Shown: one piece after another, positions 41,718 to 55,380 of the stretch
Position numbering within the stretch: the stretch's first letter is position 1
Layout of the letters: every line of letters starts with the position of its first letter
Source of the DNA: Fulvia fulva
Taxonomy: Eukaryota; Ascomycota; Dothideomycetes; Mycosphaerellales; Mycosphaerellaceae
Length of the DNA stretch: 64,000 nucleotides
Direction of reading: 5' to 3'
Assembly (NCBI RefSeq): GCF_020509005.1
Contig: NC_063016.1
Location: forward strand, 3,720,001 to 3,784,000
Program-made: the position numbers and the translations under genes
The notes under the pieces: generated by a model
Database searches by the model: none
What the model was told of the DNA's origin: nothing
What the model saw: the letters and a program-made list of their open reading frames with translations, nothing else

Positions 41718-44700
41718 GATAGATAGATTATTTACTCGCCTATTTTAGTGCCCTATAGCCTATATAGGTCTCTCGCTATTTAGGTCTATTTATATAGGTA
41801 GGAAACCCGATTAACGGATAAAAACCTCCTCGTCTTTACCCTCCTCGTTCTTTCCTATCTTGTCCTTTCGTTCTCCTTCCTTTAGGGTACGCTAGTATTA
41901 TAGTTATTACCCTATAACTACCTTGCCCGTAACCCTAGTAATGTCCTCCTCTCGATTCCCTTTCTCCCTTCTATTTCCCCGGCTCTTCTCTCTCTCTCCC
42001 TCCTCTCTATCTACCTTTCCGTTTCTACTACTAGGGAGAATTGCTCTAGGTAGTCCTCGTTAAGGATCTATCTTATTACTCTCCTTATATCTTGTCTATT
42101 CTAGATAATAGCCTAGTATTACCTATCTCTTACCTTCGCCCTCTACTAGCTTCTCCCTTTTACCTACTTAGTACAGTTTAGTACTATATACTCCGGGTTT
42201 TAGGATAGATAGCTATAGGGGTAACGTTTAGAATCGTATCCTAGGACTCTTCTTTAGTATAAGTATGCTCTTAGCCTAATATACTTAGAGCGAATCTAGA
42301 TAGCTATACTTGCTTCCGCCCTCTTTAGGTCTTTATAGATAAGGTAGTTATACCTCCCGAAGGTCCCGGCTACTAGTAGGGCTCCTAGCCTTACCGGTTT
42401 TTGGTTCTAATACGTTTCCTATAGGTGACCTACGATCCTTTCTACTTAGCTTTGCCTTCTTTTTCCCTTTGTCCCCTATATTAGCTTGCTCCCTTAGATC
42501 TTCTCTCTATTTAAGGGCTACTAGGATTTCCTATAATGTTTTTAGGTCTACTTCCTTCTATAGAATTATATATAGCCGGTTAGGTCTTCTCCTCCTCTCC
42601 TACTAGGTTCTTATCCTTTAAGTAGCTACTTAGATAGTTCCCTAGGCTAGGTATGCTAATGTCTTCTCTACGTATTAATACCTTATACCTTAGAGGTACT
42701 CCCTAATAGGGGCTATACCTAATTCCATTTCTATTGTCCTATAAGGGGTTGACCTATATACCCCTAGTACTCTCTTTAGGTAAGCTACCTACGCTCTATT
42801 AAGGGGGTCCTTAATTCTCTTCGGGATGTGTTTTTCCGCTACCTAAGTTGCTGCTCTATATAGCATTACGGGCTTAATAATAGCCTTATATATAGTCTAG
42901 GCCTTTATGAAGGTCGCCCCCTAGGTTAATATAGTAAGTCTCTCGATTAATTGTCTATTAGTGTCCGCTCTCGCTTACGCCTTCTTTACTTATAGTCCCT
43001 AGCTAAGTTTCGGGTCTAGCTATATCCTAAGGACTCTAAGTTCCCTTATAGGATAGGTCTCGAACCCCTAGATATTTACTAGTACTACTAAGTTGTGTTT
43101 TGTCTTTACCTTACTAAAATAGATAAGTTAGTACTTGTCCGGTACGAATTTTGCCCTATACTCTCTTGCCTACTTTTCGTATTGTCTATATCTCTTCTCT
43201 AGGAGTACGTAGTTTTCCTCTATAGGCCCCGACTACGCTAGGATATTTGTGTTATCTACGAACCCCGATACTAAGGTGTTTACTATTTCTAGGAGTAGGG
43301 TCAGGTCGGCTATAAAGAGGAGGAACAGAATTAGGGAGAGTGTAGAGCCCTATAGGATGCCCGTGTTCGTAATTAGGGTCTACGGGGCTTTAAAGGACCC
43401 TAGGAGGATCTAGGTTGTTCTGTCCTTAAGGAATAACTATATAAAGTATACTATCTAGGCTAGGATACTTTTTATTCTAAGGATATATAGGAGCCTTACG
43501 TAGGACACGTTATCGAAAGCCCCTAATATATCTAGTAAAAGTAGTGAGGTTATCTTATTGTTACTATAGTACTAGATATGTCTAATTTGCTCTATAATCA
43601 GTTCGACTACTATAAGGGTAGATCTCTTTTATCTCCCCCCTATTTACGTTACCGGGAGGAGGTTATATTCTTCTACTATTCCGGTAAGCCTTATAGCTAC
43701 GACCTTCTCTAGGAGCTTCCCTAGTATATTTAGTAACATAATTGGTCTATATAACTTTAACTTAGTATAGTCTTCCTTTTAGGGTTTCCTTAGGACGTAA
43801 GTTAGTAATTACCTAAAGGCCTTTAGGTAATACCCCTACTTTATATACTAGGTAAAGATTAGCGTAAGTACTAAAGTAATAAGGCTACTACTAGCTTTTA
43901 GGTAATAGTTAGGGATCTTATCTAGGCCTAGGGCTTTGTTACCCTTTAGTTTCTTAATAATGTTTCCGATCTCTATAGTAGATACTTACTAGTTAGCCTC
44001 CCTTAGCGGAGGAATATATATTCCTAGGATGTTGCTTAGGTCTACCTCTACCTAAGTCCCGAAGAAGTAGTCTACGATTACTTTCGCTTTCCCTATCGGA
44101 GTAGTTTACGTTTCCCCGTCTTAGTCCTATATTAAGGGAAACTAGAGCGGGGAGTTTCGTTCCTCGTCTAGTTTCCTAGCCTATTTTACTAGTCTCTAGA
44201 TCTGTTCCGGGTGTTCTATAATCATCCCTATAGTTGACCTCTACTCCTACGTCTTGTCTCTTCTAATCTACGCCTTCTTTACTTTATATAGGTTGTTATA
44301 GGCTTCCTAGTTTACTTAGGTACGTCGTTACTCCTATCTCCTTCTTACTCTCCTTACCTCCTTGACTTTGGCTATATACTCTAGTATCTAGTATAGCTTC
44401 TAGTATAGCGACTATCTCTTCTTAGGTATATAGGCCTAGGCTACCCTTTATATAGCTTCTATTAGCTGCTCTACTACTTAGTCGATCCCCTCCGTTATAT
44501 ATATATCGTTAATGTTTACCTGTTCTAGTTCGCCTTCTAGCCGCTACTATACTAGTATCTAATCGGCCTACTTCTAGTAGAGCTTCCTCTTAGGTTCTCT
44601 CTCCTCCTTAACCGTAAGTTAGATATCGGTTTAGATTAGATAGTAGTCCGATAAGGACTCTAGTTAGTTATTAACTATATAGCTTTCTACCCGTCGTATT

Positions 44701-47700
44701 AAGGCGTAGGACATAAAGTATAGGTCTAGCGTACTAGAACAGTTGTTTCTAGCCTAAGTTTTTGTTCCCTTTAGCGTAATTAAGTCTATTTAACGTGCTT
44801 TACTACCGAGCGGGCTATACTACCGAGCGGGCCACTTTTGCTAAGAACTATACCACTTCTATAGATATAGCTATACAACTACTATTATAGCGTGTATTGT
44901 CTTTAAACGAGGCCAAACTGACCTTAGCTGTCTAGGCTACGAAACGCGACGCGACAATTACGAATCGACTTACTATAAAGGTATACGACGCGTCTCGAAC
45001 TACACTAGGGTATCGATTGAATAGACGACCTCCTCGGGGTGACTACGAGCCTAATTCAAAGAAGCTTATAGAGCTAGAAGAGAGGGTGATACTTGAGTAT
45101 ATACTCGAGCTAGATCTTAGAGGTTTCCCGCTATTAAAGGCTAGTATACGAGCAATAGCCAATTTATTACTATAAGAGAAGGGTCTTAAGCCCGCTAGTC
45201 TCAATTAGACAGACAGGTTTATTAGGCAGTATCGTAAGCTAAAGGTTCGTATAACACGTAGATACGATCGTTAGCGAGCCCTAATAGAAGATCTAGACGT
45301 TATCGAGAGGTAGTTCTTACTTATACGTAATATAAAGGAGAAGTATAGTATCCTTAACTAGGACACCTATAACTTCGACGAGATAGGGTTTATAATAGGT
45401 GTTATTACGTCTTAGAGCGTCGTTACGGGTTTAGAAAGGCGTAGTGGAAAGAGGAAGGTCGTTTAATAGGGTAATAGAGAATAGGCAATAGTGATTAAGA
45501 CTATCTATATAGACGGAATAGCGCTCCTACCCTACGTCATCCTTATAGGCAAATAGCATATTAGTACCTAGTACTAAGACGGCAACTTGGGTCTAGACTA
45601 GACAATCGGGCTAATAGAGAACGGCTAGACTAATAATAAGTTCGGTATACGGTAGCTAGAGCATTTCTAGAAGTATACTATAGCTCGTACGACTAGGGTA
45701 TAGAGACTGCCTATTATCGATAGCTACGAGAGCTATAACTCGAAGGCATTCTAGAATCTGTATAAGGAATACAAGATCTTGGCCCTATATATACCATCGT
45801 ACGCCTCGCACTTACTCTAGCTATTAGATGTGGGTTACTATTCGCCTTTAAAGAAGGTATACGGTACTTAGCTCTCGGGCTTAGTACGCTAGCGTATTAC
45901 TTATACCGATAGAGTAGAGTTCCTACGCGCCTTCCGGGTAGCCTATAACGCTATATTTAGATAGGAGAACATCCTATCGAGCTTTAGAGACGCTAGTTTG
46001 GTTCTATTTAATCTATAGGTAGTAATAGATAAGCTTTATAGTAAGCTACGTACGCTAACACCTCTAGCTCCGGACTCTACCCCTTAGGAGTCGAAGACAC
46101 TACGAACTACAAAAGAATTCGACTCTTAATCGACACTAGTAACGAACAAAATGCGTGCCCGGGCAGGTTTATCGCTAAACTCGTTATAGGAAGGGGTGTA
46201 TTAGCTTATAAAAGGGAGTAGAGAGATAGCGTATTAGATAGCTCTTATACGAAGCGAGATTAGTGAGCTACGTAAGTCTAACGAGGCCCTTATATAGCGA
46301 AAAGCACGAAAGCGCAAGTATATTCAGTCTAGAGGGTCTCTAACCTTCGATAAGGCGTCGCAATTAATACCTCTAGAGGATACTAGGAGGTAGGAAGTGA
46401 GTAGAGAGTCGCTAGATAGTGTTCGGCTAGTACTAAGGCTACGACGCTATAAGCGATATAGCGAGTCGGGGCATAACGTACGTACCTATCAAGTAGACTT
46501 GCTAGATAGCGAAGAATCTAAAGAGGAATTGTCCTCCTAGTAACGATTCTATAGGATATCGTCGTGTTAAGATACCGTCGTAATTAAAGTAGAAGTAGTA
46601 CAGTTCTTAGTAAAAGTAGCCCGCTCGGTAGTATAGCCCGCTCGGTAGTAAAGCACGTTAGGCTGTTTCTATCTAACTAATAAGCCTCCCTACTAAGAAG
46701 TAGTATACTAGAGTAAAGTCCGATCTCTACTTTAGGTAGTAGAGGTTAAAATCTCCTATTACGATATTATAGTTTTGTTAGTCTATTACTTCCGGGAGCC
46801 TCTCTAGCGTATATAGTTATATACTACTTCTAGACTCTAGAGGTAGGTTATATACGCTATAGATTAGGACCTAGCCTTAAGTTGTTTTAAGCTATACTAT
46901 AGTAATATCCCTATCGGTTCTCGGCTAGGCCTACTAGTCCTCTACTAGCACCTTCTTACTAATATAGATATATATTCGTAGGACTCCCTCGGTTCTGTTT
47001 GTTACTACGTAGTATCTCGGGTCTCGTATAGTTAATAGAATCCTAGAGTATAGGTTGATCTACGGTTCCTATATTGCTATAATATAGTGTTCCTCCGGGT
47101 CTAAGGCTTAGAGAAAGCTCCTTTAGACTTTGTCTTTACTTCTATTTACATTATACTAAATGATTAATAGTCTACTAGTATAAGGCATTAGGACATGTTT
47201 ATGTCTAGGTCCGTTTAGTCTTACTATTAGTCTTACTATTAGTTTTCCCGTCCCTCCTCCTATTCTTCCCTTTAGGGTTAGCTCCCTATTATTTGGTTGA
47301 TTCTTATTTGTCTATTGCTCTATACTACCTTGTATAAGAACGTTAGTCTCCCTATTACTAGTACTATTTATAGCTCTTCTTATAGCCGGGGTCTCTTATT
47401 CGGGTAGGTAGTTCTCTCTAGTTGTTTCTGTTTACCTACTAGGAACCTAGTTAGTGTTATTAGCCTTACTTCCCGCGCTCTCTACTAAGCTAATAGTCTA
47501 ACTAGGCATTAGTTTGACTATACTAGGTGTTTTCTCCTATATACTACGTATCTTATGTCCTCCTTCCGTTTTTAGTACTCTTAGGTTACGTAATTACTAG
47601 TATAGTAGGAGTAGACTATTATAGCTTTACTACACTTTAGGGCAATATGTCCGTGCTATTAATAGTTAAAACATTAAAGGATCATATAGTTACTCTAATA

Positions 47701-48540
47701 GATTACTATATCTAGCCTCTTAAAGTCCTAGTATAACCCTTAGTCTAAGACCTTGTTCGCTTACTCTAGTGTTATAACCTATAAGATTAGCGAGGAGGCC
47801 CTCTTACCCTCCTCTATCTTCTTCTTAACCTACGCTGTCGTTATGATCTATAGTCCTAGTACTATTACCTAGTTTTGCCTCTAGAGGTTTAGTATATCCC
47901 TTTATATATTAAAGGTTTATAGGACCCTATACGTAATTACTATGTACTATTAATAGGAGACTTTCGCTATACTCCCGATCTTTAGTATCTACTCCTTATT
48001 TATTTCGAGGGCCCTCTTATTCTATACGTATACTATAAATAGCTTGACCCCTTTATTATCTACCCTTACTCCTACTATTCCCTTTACTCCGATCTTCTCG
48101 ACTATCTCCCTCCCGTTTATCTTTCCTATCTCTTCCTTCTCTTTCTAGTCCGTAATATAGACTCGTAGTACTATACTCTAGGGGGGGGGTAGGTTAGCTC
48201 GCGATTATTGCCTAGGTAGTTAGGCCCTAGGTCTATCTTAGGTCTCTTTAAGGGTTGTTTCTTACGTTTCGTATTACTACCTCGATTGCTATATTAATCG
48301 TAGTACTTGTTTGTCGTTTGAGCGCCTTTAGTCCCCCGAGTAGTTCGCTTAATACTCCTTTTAGTACTCTCTCCGGAAATCCCCTTCTTCTACCGCTACT
48401 ATCTCTTCCGCCTTCTTATAGAGCGACCTCTACTCGTCTCCCCCTTACTCTCGGTCGTCTACTAGCGTCGTCGTCGCCATTTCTATTATAATTATACTAT
48501 ATTAGCTATCCTAAGATCGCTATCTATATATAATATTATA
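41718..48540 (-). mobile_element. Tad1-type LINE, second minus-strand copy, split by pogo copy B
   Basis: The LINE occupies 41718-44792 and 46659-48540. On the minus strand the 3' tail is the TAGATAGATAGATTA run at about 41728-41745. The RT catalytic site appears as FVDN near 43240-43265 (expected FVDD; a G-to-A change), and the ORF1 zinc knuckle is near 47640-47690 (GHIAL.C). Divergence from the 33.6-38.7 kb copy is strong, so it is a different lineage. Every frame is closed by TAG/TAA. Confidence 0.72.
44793..46658 (+). mobile_element. Pogo/Fot1-type DNA transposon, copy B, full-length but dead
   Basis: This 1866-bp element is flanked by TA (44791-44792, 46659-46660). Each end carries two 17-bp subterminal units. 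Translated with stops ignored, it encodes a CENP-B/Tc5-type helix-turn-helix N-terminus and a DDE domain. Catalytic positions are FDE(I/T)GF near 45373, IIDSYES near 45714 and LLDVGYYSPLK near 45823. A Lys/Arg-rich C-terminus follows (RKARKRKY near 46300). Many Gln codons are now TAG. It is inserted in the minus-strand LINE and provides the reference for the deleted copies A and C. Confidence 0.85.
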
Positions 48541-48555
48541 TCCTTTTAGCGTATA

Positions 48556-49671
48556 ACGTGCTTTACTACCGAGTAGGCTACTTTTACTAAGAACTATACT
48601 ACTTCTACTTTAATTGCGACGGTATCTTAACACGACGACATCCTATAGAATCGTTACTAGGAGGACAATTCCTCTTTAGATTCTTCGCTATCTAGCGAGT
48701 CTACTAAATAGGTACGTACGTTATGCCCCGACTCGCTATATCGCTTATACCGTCGTAGCCTTAGTACTAGCCGAACACTATCTAGCGACTCTCTACTCAC
48801 TTCCTACCTCCTAGTATCCTCTAGAGGTATTAATTGCGACGCCTTATCGAAGGTTAGAGACCCTCTAGACTAAATATACTTACGCTTTCGTGCTTTCCGC
48901 TATATAAGGGCCTTATTAGACTTACGTAGCTTACTAATCTCGCTTTGTAAAAGAGCTATCTAATACGCTATCTCTCTACTCCCTCTCTATTGCCCTATTA
49001 AACGACCTTCCTCTTTCTACTACGCCTTTCTGAACCCGTAACGACGCTCTAAGACGTAATAACACCTATTATAAACCCTGTCTCGTCGAAGTTGTAGGTG
49101 TCCTAGTTAAGGATACTATACTTCTCCTTTATATTACGTATAAGTAAGAACTACTTCTCGATAACGTCTAGATCTTCTATTAGGGCTCGCTAACGATCGT
49201 ATCTACGTATTATACGAACCTTTAGCTTACGATACCGCCTAATAAACCTGTCTATCTAATTAAGACTAGCGGGCTTAAGACCCTTCTCTTATAGTAATAA
49301 ATTGGGTATTGCTCGTACACTAGCCTTTAATAGCGGGAAACCTCTAAGATCTAGCTCGAGTATATACTCAAGTATTACCTTCTCTTCTAGCTCTATAAGC
49401 TTCTTTAAATTAGGTTCGTAGTCACCCTAAGGAGGTCGTCTATTTAATCGATACCCTAGTGTGGTTCGAGACGCGTCGTATATCTTTATAGCAAGTCGAT
49501 TCGTGATTATCGCGTCGCCTTTTGTAGCCTAGACAGCTAAGGTCAGTTTGGCCTCGTTTAAAGACAATATACGCTATAATAGTAGTTATATAGCTATATC
49601 TATAGAAGTGGTACAGTTCTTAGCAAAAGTAGCCCGCTCGGTAGTATAGCCCGCTTAGTAGTAAAGTACGT
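48556..49671 (-). mobile_element. Pogo/Fot1-type DNA transposon, copy C, same internal deletion as copy A, inverted
   Basis: The reverse complement aligns with copy A over its whole length and shares the exact deletion junction (near 48985-48995). It has one 17-bp unit at the plus-left end and two at the plus-right end, which explains the 34-bp length difference from A. Left flank TA is at 48554-48555; the right flank has lost or mutated a base (ACGTAAG). It separates two LINEs of opposite orientation. Confidence 0.84.
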
Positions 49672-52600
49672 AAGATTCTACGGCGACCGTAAGGCTAGCC
49701 TATACCGGAACTAGCTAGCGGCGGTCGGGTATAAGCGCCCTAGGGCCGAGAATAATATAAAGGATACGTAACCTAGGGCGTACGGGAGGCTACGTGCTCT
49801 ACTAGCTACGGCGAGGGAATCTAACTAGGCCCGGCTCCTCTTTAGTATATAGCCGATAGGCGTAGACTAGGACGTATAAGGTAGTAGGACATAGGATATT
49901 ATAGAGGAAATGATTGTCGATAACGATAACTAGCCTCGACACGCTTAGTATTATCTAGTATAACGTTAACTTTAGTAAGGATAAAGTCTAGAACTATTTT
50001 CTATACGAGGCGGACCCGTACGTCTACTACGTCCTAGTAATCTAGGAGCTATAGATTAACCCGTACTATAAGAGACTAACGACCTTTAAGTTACTAGGCT
50101 ATACGACATGCCTACGAGGCGACGGTAGACCCCGTACGTACTTCTATATTAGTAAGGACATACTAGAATCCGACTAGGAGGTAGTATACTACGTAGACGA
50201 AGAAGGCGGGGGCGATATTACCTCCCTCTACGTAGGTAGTACCTAGATACACAACCTATATATATAACCGCTAGCCTCGAGGTCTAGCCGCGACCTTAGG
50301 GTCTATAGACACCTAGATAGTACGCTTAAGAGACAAGGGTGCTATATCGTAGTAGGAGACTTTAATATATACTACCCTTCCTAGGAAAGCCTTATATAGC
50401 CGTACCCTATAGCCGACGAAGTACTCGACTTGATAGCGAGTAACGTAATTGCCCTTAATACCCCGAAGGACCTAGGTACGTAGAAGAGAGGGGGACTCTA
50501 AGGTACGATCGACCTCTCCTAGATCCTAGATAGCTACTACTATATAGTAACCTACTATAGGATCGAATATAAACTCGAGGCGTCGTTAGACTATATACTA
50601 GTCAGGACCTCTATTACGATCTAGATATAACGTATACTAGCGAGAACCCCTAAGCTAAACTAGGGAAAGGCCTACTAGGCTAACATCTAGGCGTACCTCG
50701 ATAATTCCGAGAGGCTAGTCTAGATCGCGTAGTAGTAATATAATAGTAAAGACGAGATAGACGAGGTAGTCTAAGGGTTAATAGACGAAATAAGAAAAGC
50801 GACCTTACTTTACGTTCCGCTTACCTAACTAACGACATAGTCTAAACTATACTAGACGCCGAAGTGCACTACGAGAGTAAGAGAAGTAAGGAGAGCCCGC
50901 CGGGTGTAGACGAGCAGCTATAGCGAGGAGGCCTAGAACGTATATAGGGAGGTATACTAATAGAAGAAAGCTATAATACGGAGGGAGAAAGTAGTCGGCT
51001 AGAGAGCTATAGTAGAAGAAATCGCCGGCAAGCTAGCGAGGATATAGAAGCTAGCGAAATAGGCCCGATAGGACCCTATATAGGGCCCCTCCTTCTCTAT
51101 CCTAGCGCTATAATCGCCTAGTAGCCCGGTTAGCGACCCCGAGGCTAAGGCGCGTCTACTAGCTAGCAAGTTCTTCCCGCCCCTAGTCGAGGCTAATCTA
51201 AGCGATATAAATAGCTCTACTCCCCTAGCCCCTAGTATTACGGTCTAATAGGAGGTGTCCGAGGGAGAAGTTGCCGCTATACTTAGGAAGTTACCGGCGA
51301 GAAAGCCCCGGGGCCGGATAGAATCCTAAACAAGCTACTAAAGAAGTGTAGAGATTAACTAGCCCTAGTAGTTATAGCGATCTTTAACGCCTGCCTATAG
51401 ACCGGATACTACCCGATAGTATTTAAATAATCGACGATAGTAGTCCTACGTAAGCCGTAAAAGCAAGACTATACGTAGGTAAAGTCGTACCGCCTAATTA
51501 CGCTCCTTAATACTCTTAGGAAGGAGCTTAAGAAGCTAGTTATAACGAGACTCTCCGAGGCGGTAGAGGAACACTCCCTACTCCCGGACACCTAGATAGG
51601 TGCGCGCCTATAGCGATCGACGCTATCCGCGATAGAACTTATCACCTCTTAGGTAAAGGCCATCTAGTATAAGAATAGGGACAAGGTGGCTTCCTTACTT
51701 AGCCTAGACATATCGGGAGCCTTCGACTACGTGTCACACCCGCGGCTACTCTATATCCTAAGGTCGAAAGGACTTCCTAAGTGGCTTGTCAACTTCGTAC
51801 GGTCCTACCTCGAAAACCGTAGTACGTCGATCCTAGTCGGCTAGTATAGAAGCCCATTTTAAGTAGTCTATACTAGAATCCCGTAAGGCTTAACGCTAGT
51901 ACCTATTCTATTCCTCTTCTTTATAGCGACGCTACTCCTAGCCCTAGAATCCTAGAACACCGCTACGAGCGGCTTCGTAGACGATATAAATATCCTAGCG
52001 TAGTCTTCCTCGACTAAGGAGAACTATAGGCTACTAGAAGAGAAGTACAAGATCTACGAGGACTAGGCTAGAAGGCACGGGGCTCGGTTTGCCCTAGAAA
52101 AGTACAATCTAATACACTTTACGCGCCGGCTACGGTTCTATAATATATAAGCTTTTATCTAGATATAGGGGTACACGACTAACCCGGTAAATCAGCTTAG
52201 GATCCTCGGACTATAGGTAGACCCGGCGCTACGGTAGAGGAAGTACGTATAGGTAATATTACGGAAAGCTAAACAGAATATAGCATTATACTAGAGGCTT
52301 ACTACGTCTATATAGGGGGCGGACTTTCGGTAGTTACAACTTCTATATACGGCTATTATACGGCCAGTCCTTCCCTATAGTAGCTAAGTGTAGTCCTTAG
52401 GCGAGAGGGCCTACCTATTAACGGGACTCGTCCCGCCGCTAGCGAAGATCTAAAACTAATGCCTAAGGAAGGTCACCGGGGTATACAAGTCGATACTAAT
52501 AAGGATACTTAAGTACGAGACCGCTATACCGCTAATCGACCTATATATCTAGGGACTACGGACCTCCTAATTAGGTAAGTCGGTATAGTACCTAGTATAG

Positions 52601-53430
52601 AAGGTCATCGCTAGTATAGTTATAAGGGCCCGCGAATTAGTACTAGCGTATAAGGGCATTCGACCCGGAAACGAGCCGAACTACCGGGTAAGGGACGAAT
52701 AGCTAGTAATACGATAGGAAGGTAAGAAGTCGTTTATAGAGCAACTATAGAAAGAGAGGTAGAACAACTAGGGTATAGGGTATAGTAGACGCCCTTAGCT
52801 AGCGGGATAACCTAAGGAATAGTTAGCTATAAAATCCGCGGTTAAGCAACCCCCGAAGCTTATCTACTACTACCTTACGAGGGTATAGAGTAGTATAGTA
52901 ACCTAACTACAAAGCGAATATATCGGCCTCTAGGGGTACCTATCGTAGAGGAAGGTTCTAGAATACACGAATACTAGCTACCCCTACGGCTATTACTCCT
53001 AGAACGTACGACACGTACTCCTCGTCTGTCCGAGGTAGTCGCTAGGAAGGGAGGGAGTAGATAGTAAAGGCGAGGAACTAGACGATTAGGGCACTTCTTA
53101 ATAACGTTAAGGACCTACGGCGTATTACGAACTAGATACTAGAGAAGGGCTAGCTAGAACAGTACCGCCTAGTAGGAGTAGTATAGGAAGAGAGGACACG
53201 GCGTAGCGCGACGAGACCGGCTAGGAGCGGGGGCTAACGGGGTAGTGACATAGACTACGTACGTTTAGAGGGAAAGCTAATCTAGATAAGGAGTAGTCGG
53301 GGGCGGGAAGGGTTTTCACCTATTCGGGTTTCCCTTTATATATAACAATAGATATATACCTATATAGGCCGAATAGGGTCCTAGAATAGGGGAATGACAA
53401 ATCTATCTATCTATCTATCTATATATTAAT
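49672..53430 (+). mobile_element. Tad1-type LINE, same family as 1-3140, heavily RIP-mutated
   Basis: Positions 50521-53425 align with 1-3140 nearly base for base. The copy extends further 5' than the window-start copy: an ORF1 end, then the ORF2 endonuclease (about 49950-50600, with VVGDFNIYYPS near 50350), RT with FVDD at 51974-51985, and the C-terminal knuckle near 52980. The tail is (CTAT)n at 53402-53425. Differences from 1-3140 are mostly extra CpA-to-TpA changes, plus a few one-base indels (for example near 51300). The 5' end abuts pogo copy C. Confidence 0.88.
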
Positions 53431-55196
53431 AGATATAAGGGCAAGTCTTTTAGGTCTTCTCTCTATAACTTTGCCTTTATACTTCTTTATCTTTACTATT
53501 AAACATACTCTATAGTAGTAAAAGCTATCCTTAGGGATAGGAATAGGTTCTCTTAAGTCTATTACCTTATAAAGATTCTAGAGCAAATTCTTCCTAAAGT
53601 GTACAAATCTTCTATACTAAAGCTCCTACTACTTTAGGTCGGTCTTTAATTAAGTAGTCACAAAGGCATTCTCTATTAGTAGTGTATATAATAAGTAATG
53701 TGCCCGTTCTTATAGGAGAGGAGAAAGCTTATTAATAAATAGAACCCCCCTAAGGAGCTTTGTCTAGACAATAGTCTTACTAGAGGGAGAAATAAGAGAA
53801 AATAATAGAGGTTAAACACTAAACTGCTTACTAAACTAGTTCTATAAAACTAGGTTTACTCCTAGCTTAGGTATAAGCAGGATATCTTCTGAAATAACTT
53901 TTCTACTAGCTCTCCTACTTATCTTTACATTCCTAATATAAGTAGCTAATAAGAACCTACCTCCTACTTTGATCGATTTCTTCCTTATTAAGGGAGTTAT
54001 AGATCTAAAGAGGTAGCTTTAGTTAGTTATATAGGATAAAGTATAGGACTTAAGTAACTACTCTAACGAGGAGAACTTGCCTTAGACTTCTATAGTTAAG
54101 TAAGCCACTTTATTATACTTATTATTATTAGACATTGTCTCTAGGGATGAGCTGTATAAGTCACGTGACTCTTAGGCGGAAAACCCTTTTCTAGTCTTCT
54201 TTGCTTTAGAGGTATAAGACTAGGCCTAGTTCTTCTAGAGTGACAGTATGTTAGAGCTAAGTCTCTTCACTATCTTCTCAAGTTCTTCTATAGAGGACTT
54301 CTCTCTTAGTGTCCTCCTTAAAGTAGGTAGTAGAGTTCTCTTCTTCTTAATATATATTATATTCTAGGAAGATAGTAGTTAGGAATAAGATCTAAGGACC
54401 TTTCTTGCCTTAGGTAGACTAGGGCAGTCCTTGATCAGATGATCCTTCTTATAGAGAAGGTAGAAGAGTAGTCTTACTAGACCTAAGGGCTTGACCTAGG
54501 TAGCTACTATACTATACTTAGCCTTAGAGGGATCTAACCTAGCTTCTTAAGCTTTAAGGATCTTTAAGGTCCTTTTATAATCTATCTTTAGCTAAGCTAT
54601 AATAGTATCCCTAGCTATATAGTAGTTAGGTAGTAGTAAGCTTAAGAGCTAGGTTATTCTTATATTAGCTTTCCTATAATACTAACCCTCTAGGTCAATA
54701 TTAGCAATCCTTTTTCTAAGAGAAACTAGGTGTGTCTATATAGATCTGATAGTAAACTCTTCACTTATCTTAATAGTCACAAATTGCTTTATAAGCTTAT
54801 ATATATAGGTTAGTAGCACCTAGCTATACTTGTTCTAGAGATACACCTACTTCTAAGTAGCTCTTCTAGATTTATATAAGCCCTCGAGCTCAAATTGATC
54901 TTTTTCTATAATCCTACTAAGGATACTAACGTTATATACTATATATGTCTTGTCTATATTAGCGTATTAAGGATCTCTTGAGTTATAGCCTCTTCTTAGA
55001 GCTTTAGAGTCTTGCCCTTAATGTTATTAAAAGACACTTCTATTAGGTCATTAATTACAAAGAATACGAATTGGCTCTCTATCTTATATCTCTAAAGGTT
55101 AAACTATCTCTTCTAATCTCTTCTAATTATCCCTCCTAAGAATTGGGATTTTGCTTCCCTTCTCCTCTATCTTCTCTTAGTATAAATCTATAATAG
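53431..55196 (-). mobile_element. Copia-type element, gag-containing distal part, RIP-mutated
   Basis: The minus strand has a Gag-like zinc-knuckle pattern near 54430-54475 (ending KKDHLIKDCP, with the first Cys codons mutated). It lies directly left of the Gypsy insertion, so it continues the Copia element whose LTR is at 62537-62826. I find no integrase, RT or 3' LTR before the LINE tail at 53430, so the element is 3'-truncated or pol-less. Confidence 0.55.
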
Positions 55197-55380
55197 TGTA
55201 AGGGCGCGCGTACCGTAGGGTCCGAATAAGAGAGTTGTTATTCTACGAAGCTACAAAAGAGGAGCGCGAGGCGCGGCGAAGTTATAAAGTAAAGCTAAGC
55301 CGTACTAACCCGATACGGAAGGTCCGTAGTTCACCCGGGCCGACGTAGCTATAGTGAGGGGTCGCGGGCTACCCGTAATA
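55197..55380 (-). repeat. 3' LTR of the Gypsy element
   Basis: Plus-strand ends are TGTAAGGG and CCCGTAATA; the final CA of TG...CA is mutated to TA. It pairs with 61905-62088. Confidence 0.85.

Noticed and set aside
48255..48491. 78-codon plus-strand frame in the second minus-strand LINE
   Set aside because: It is antisense to the LINE 5' region, with Ser/Leu/Pro-rich composition, no motif and no context.
53396..53430. CTAT tandem run considered as a telomere-like or CRISPR-like repeat
   Set aside because: It is the simple 3' tail of a Tad1-type LINE; the same tail ends the element at 3122-3140. No repeat-spacer structure exists anywhere in the window.
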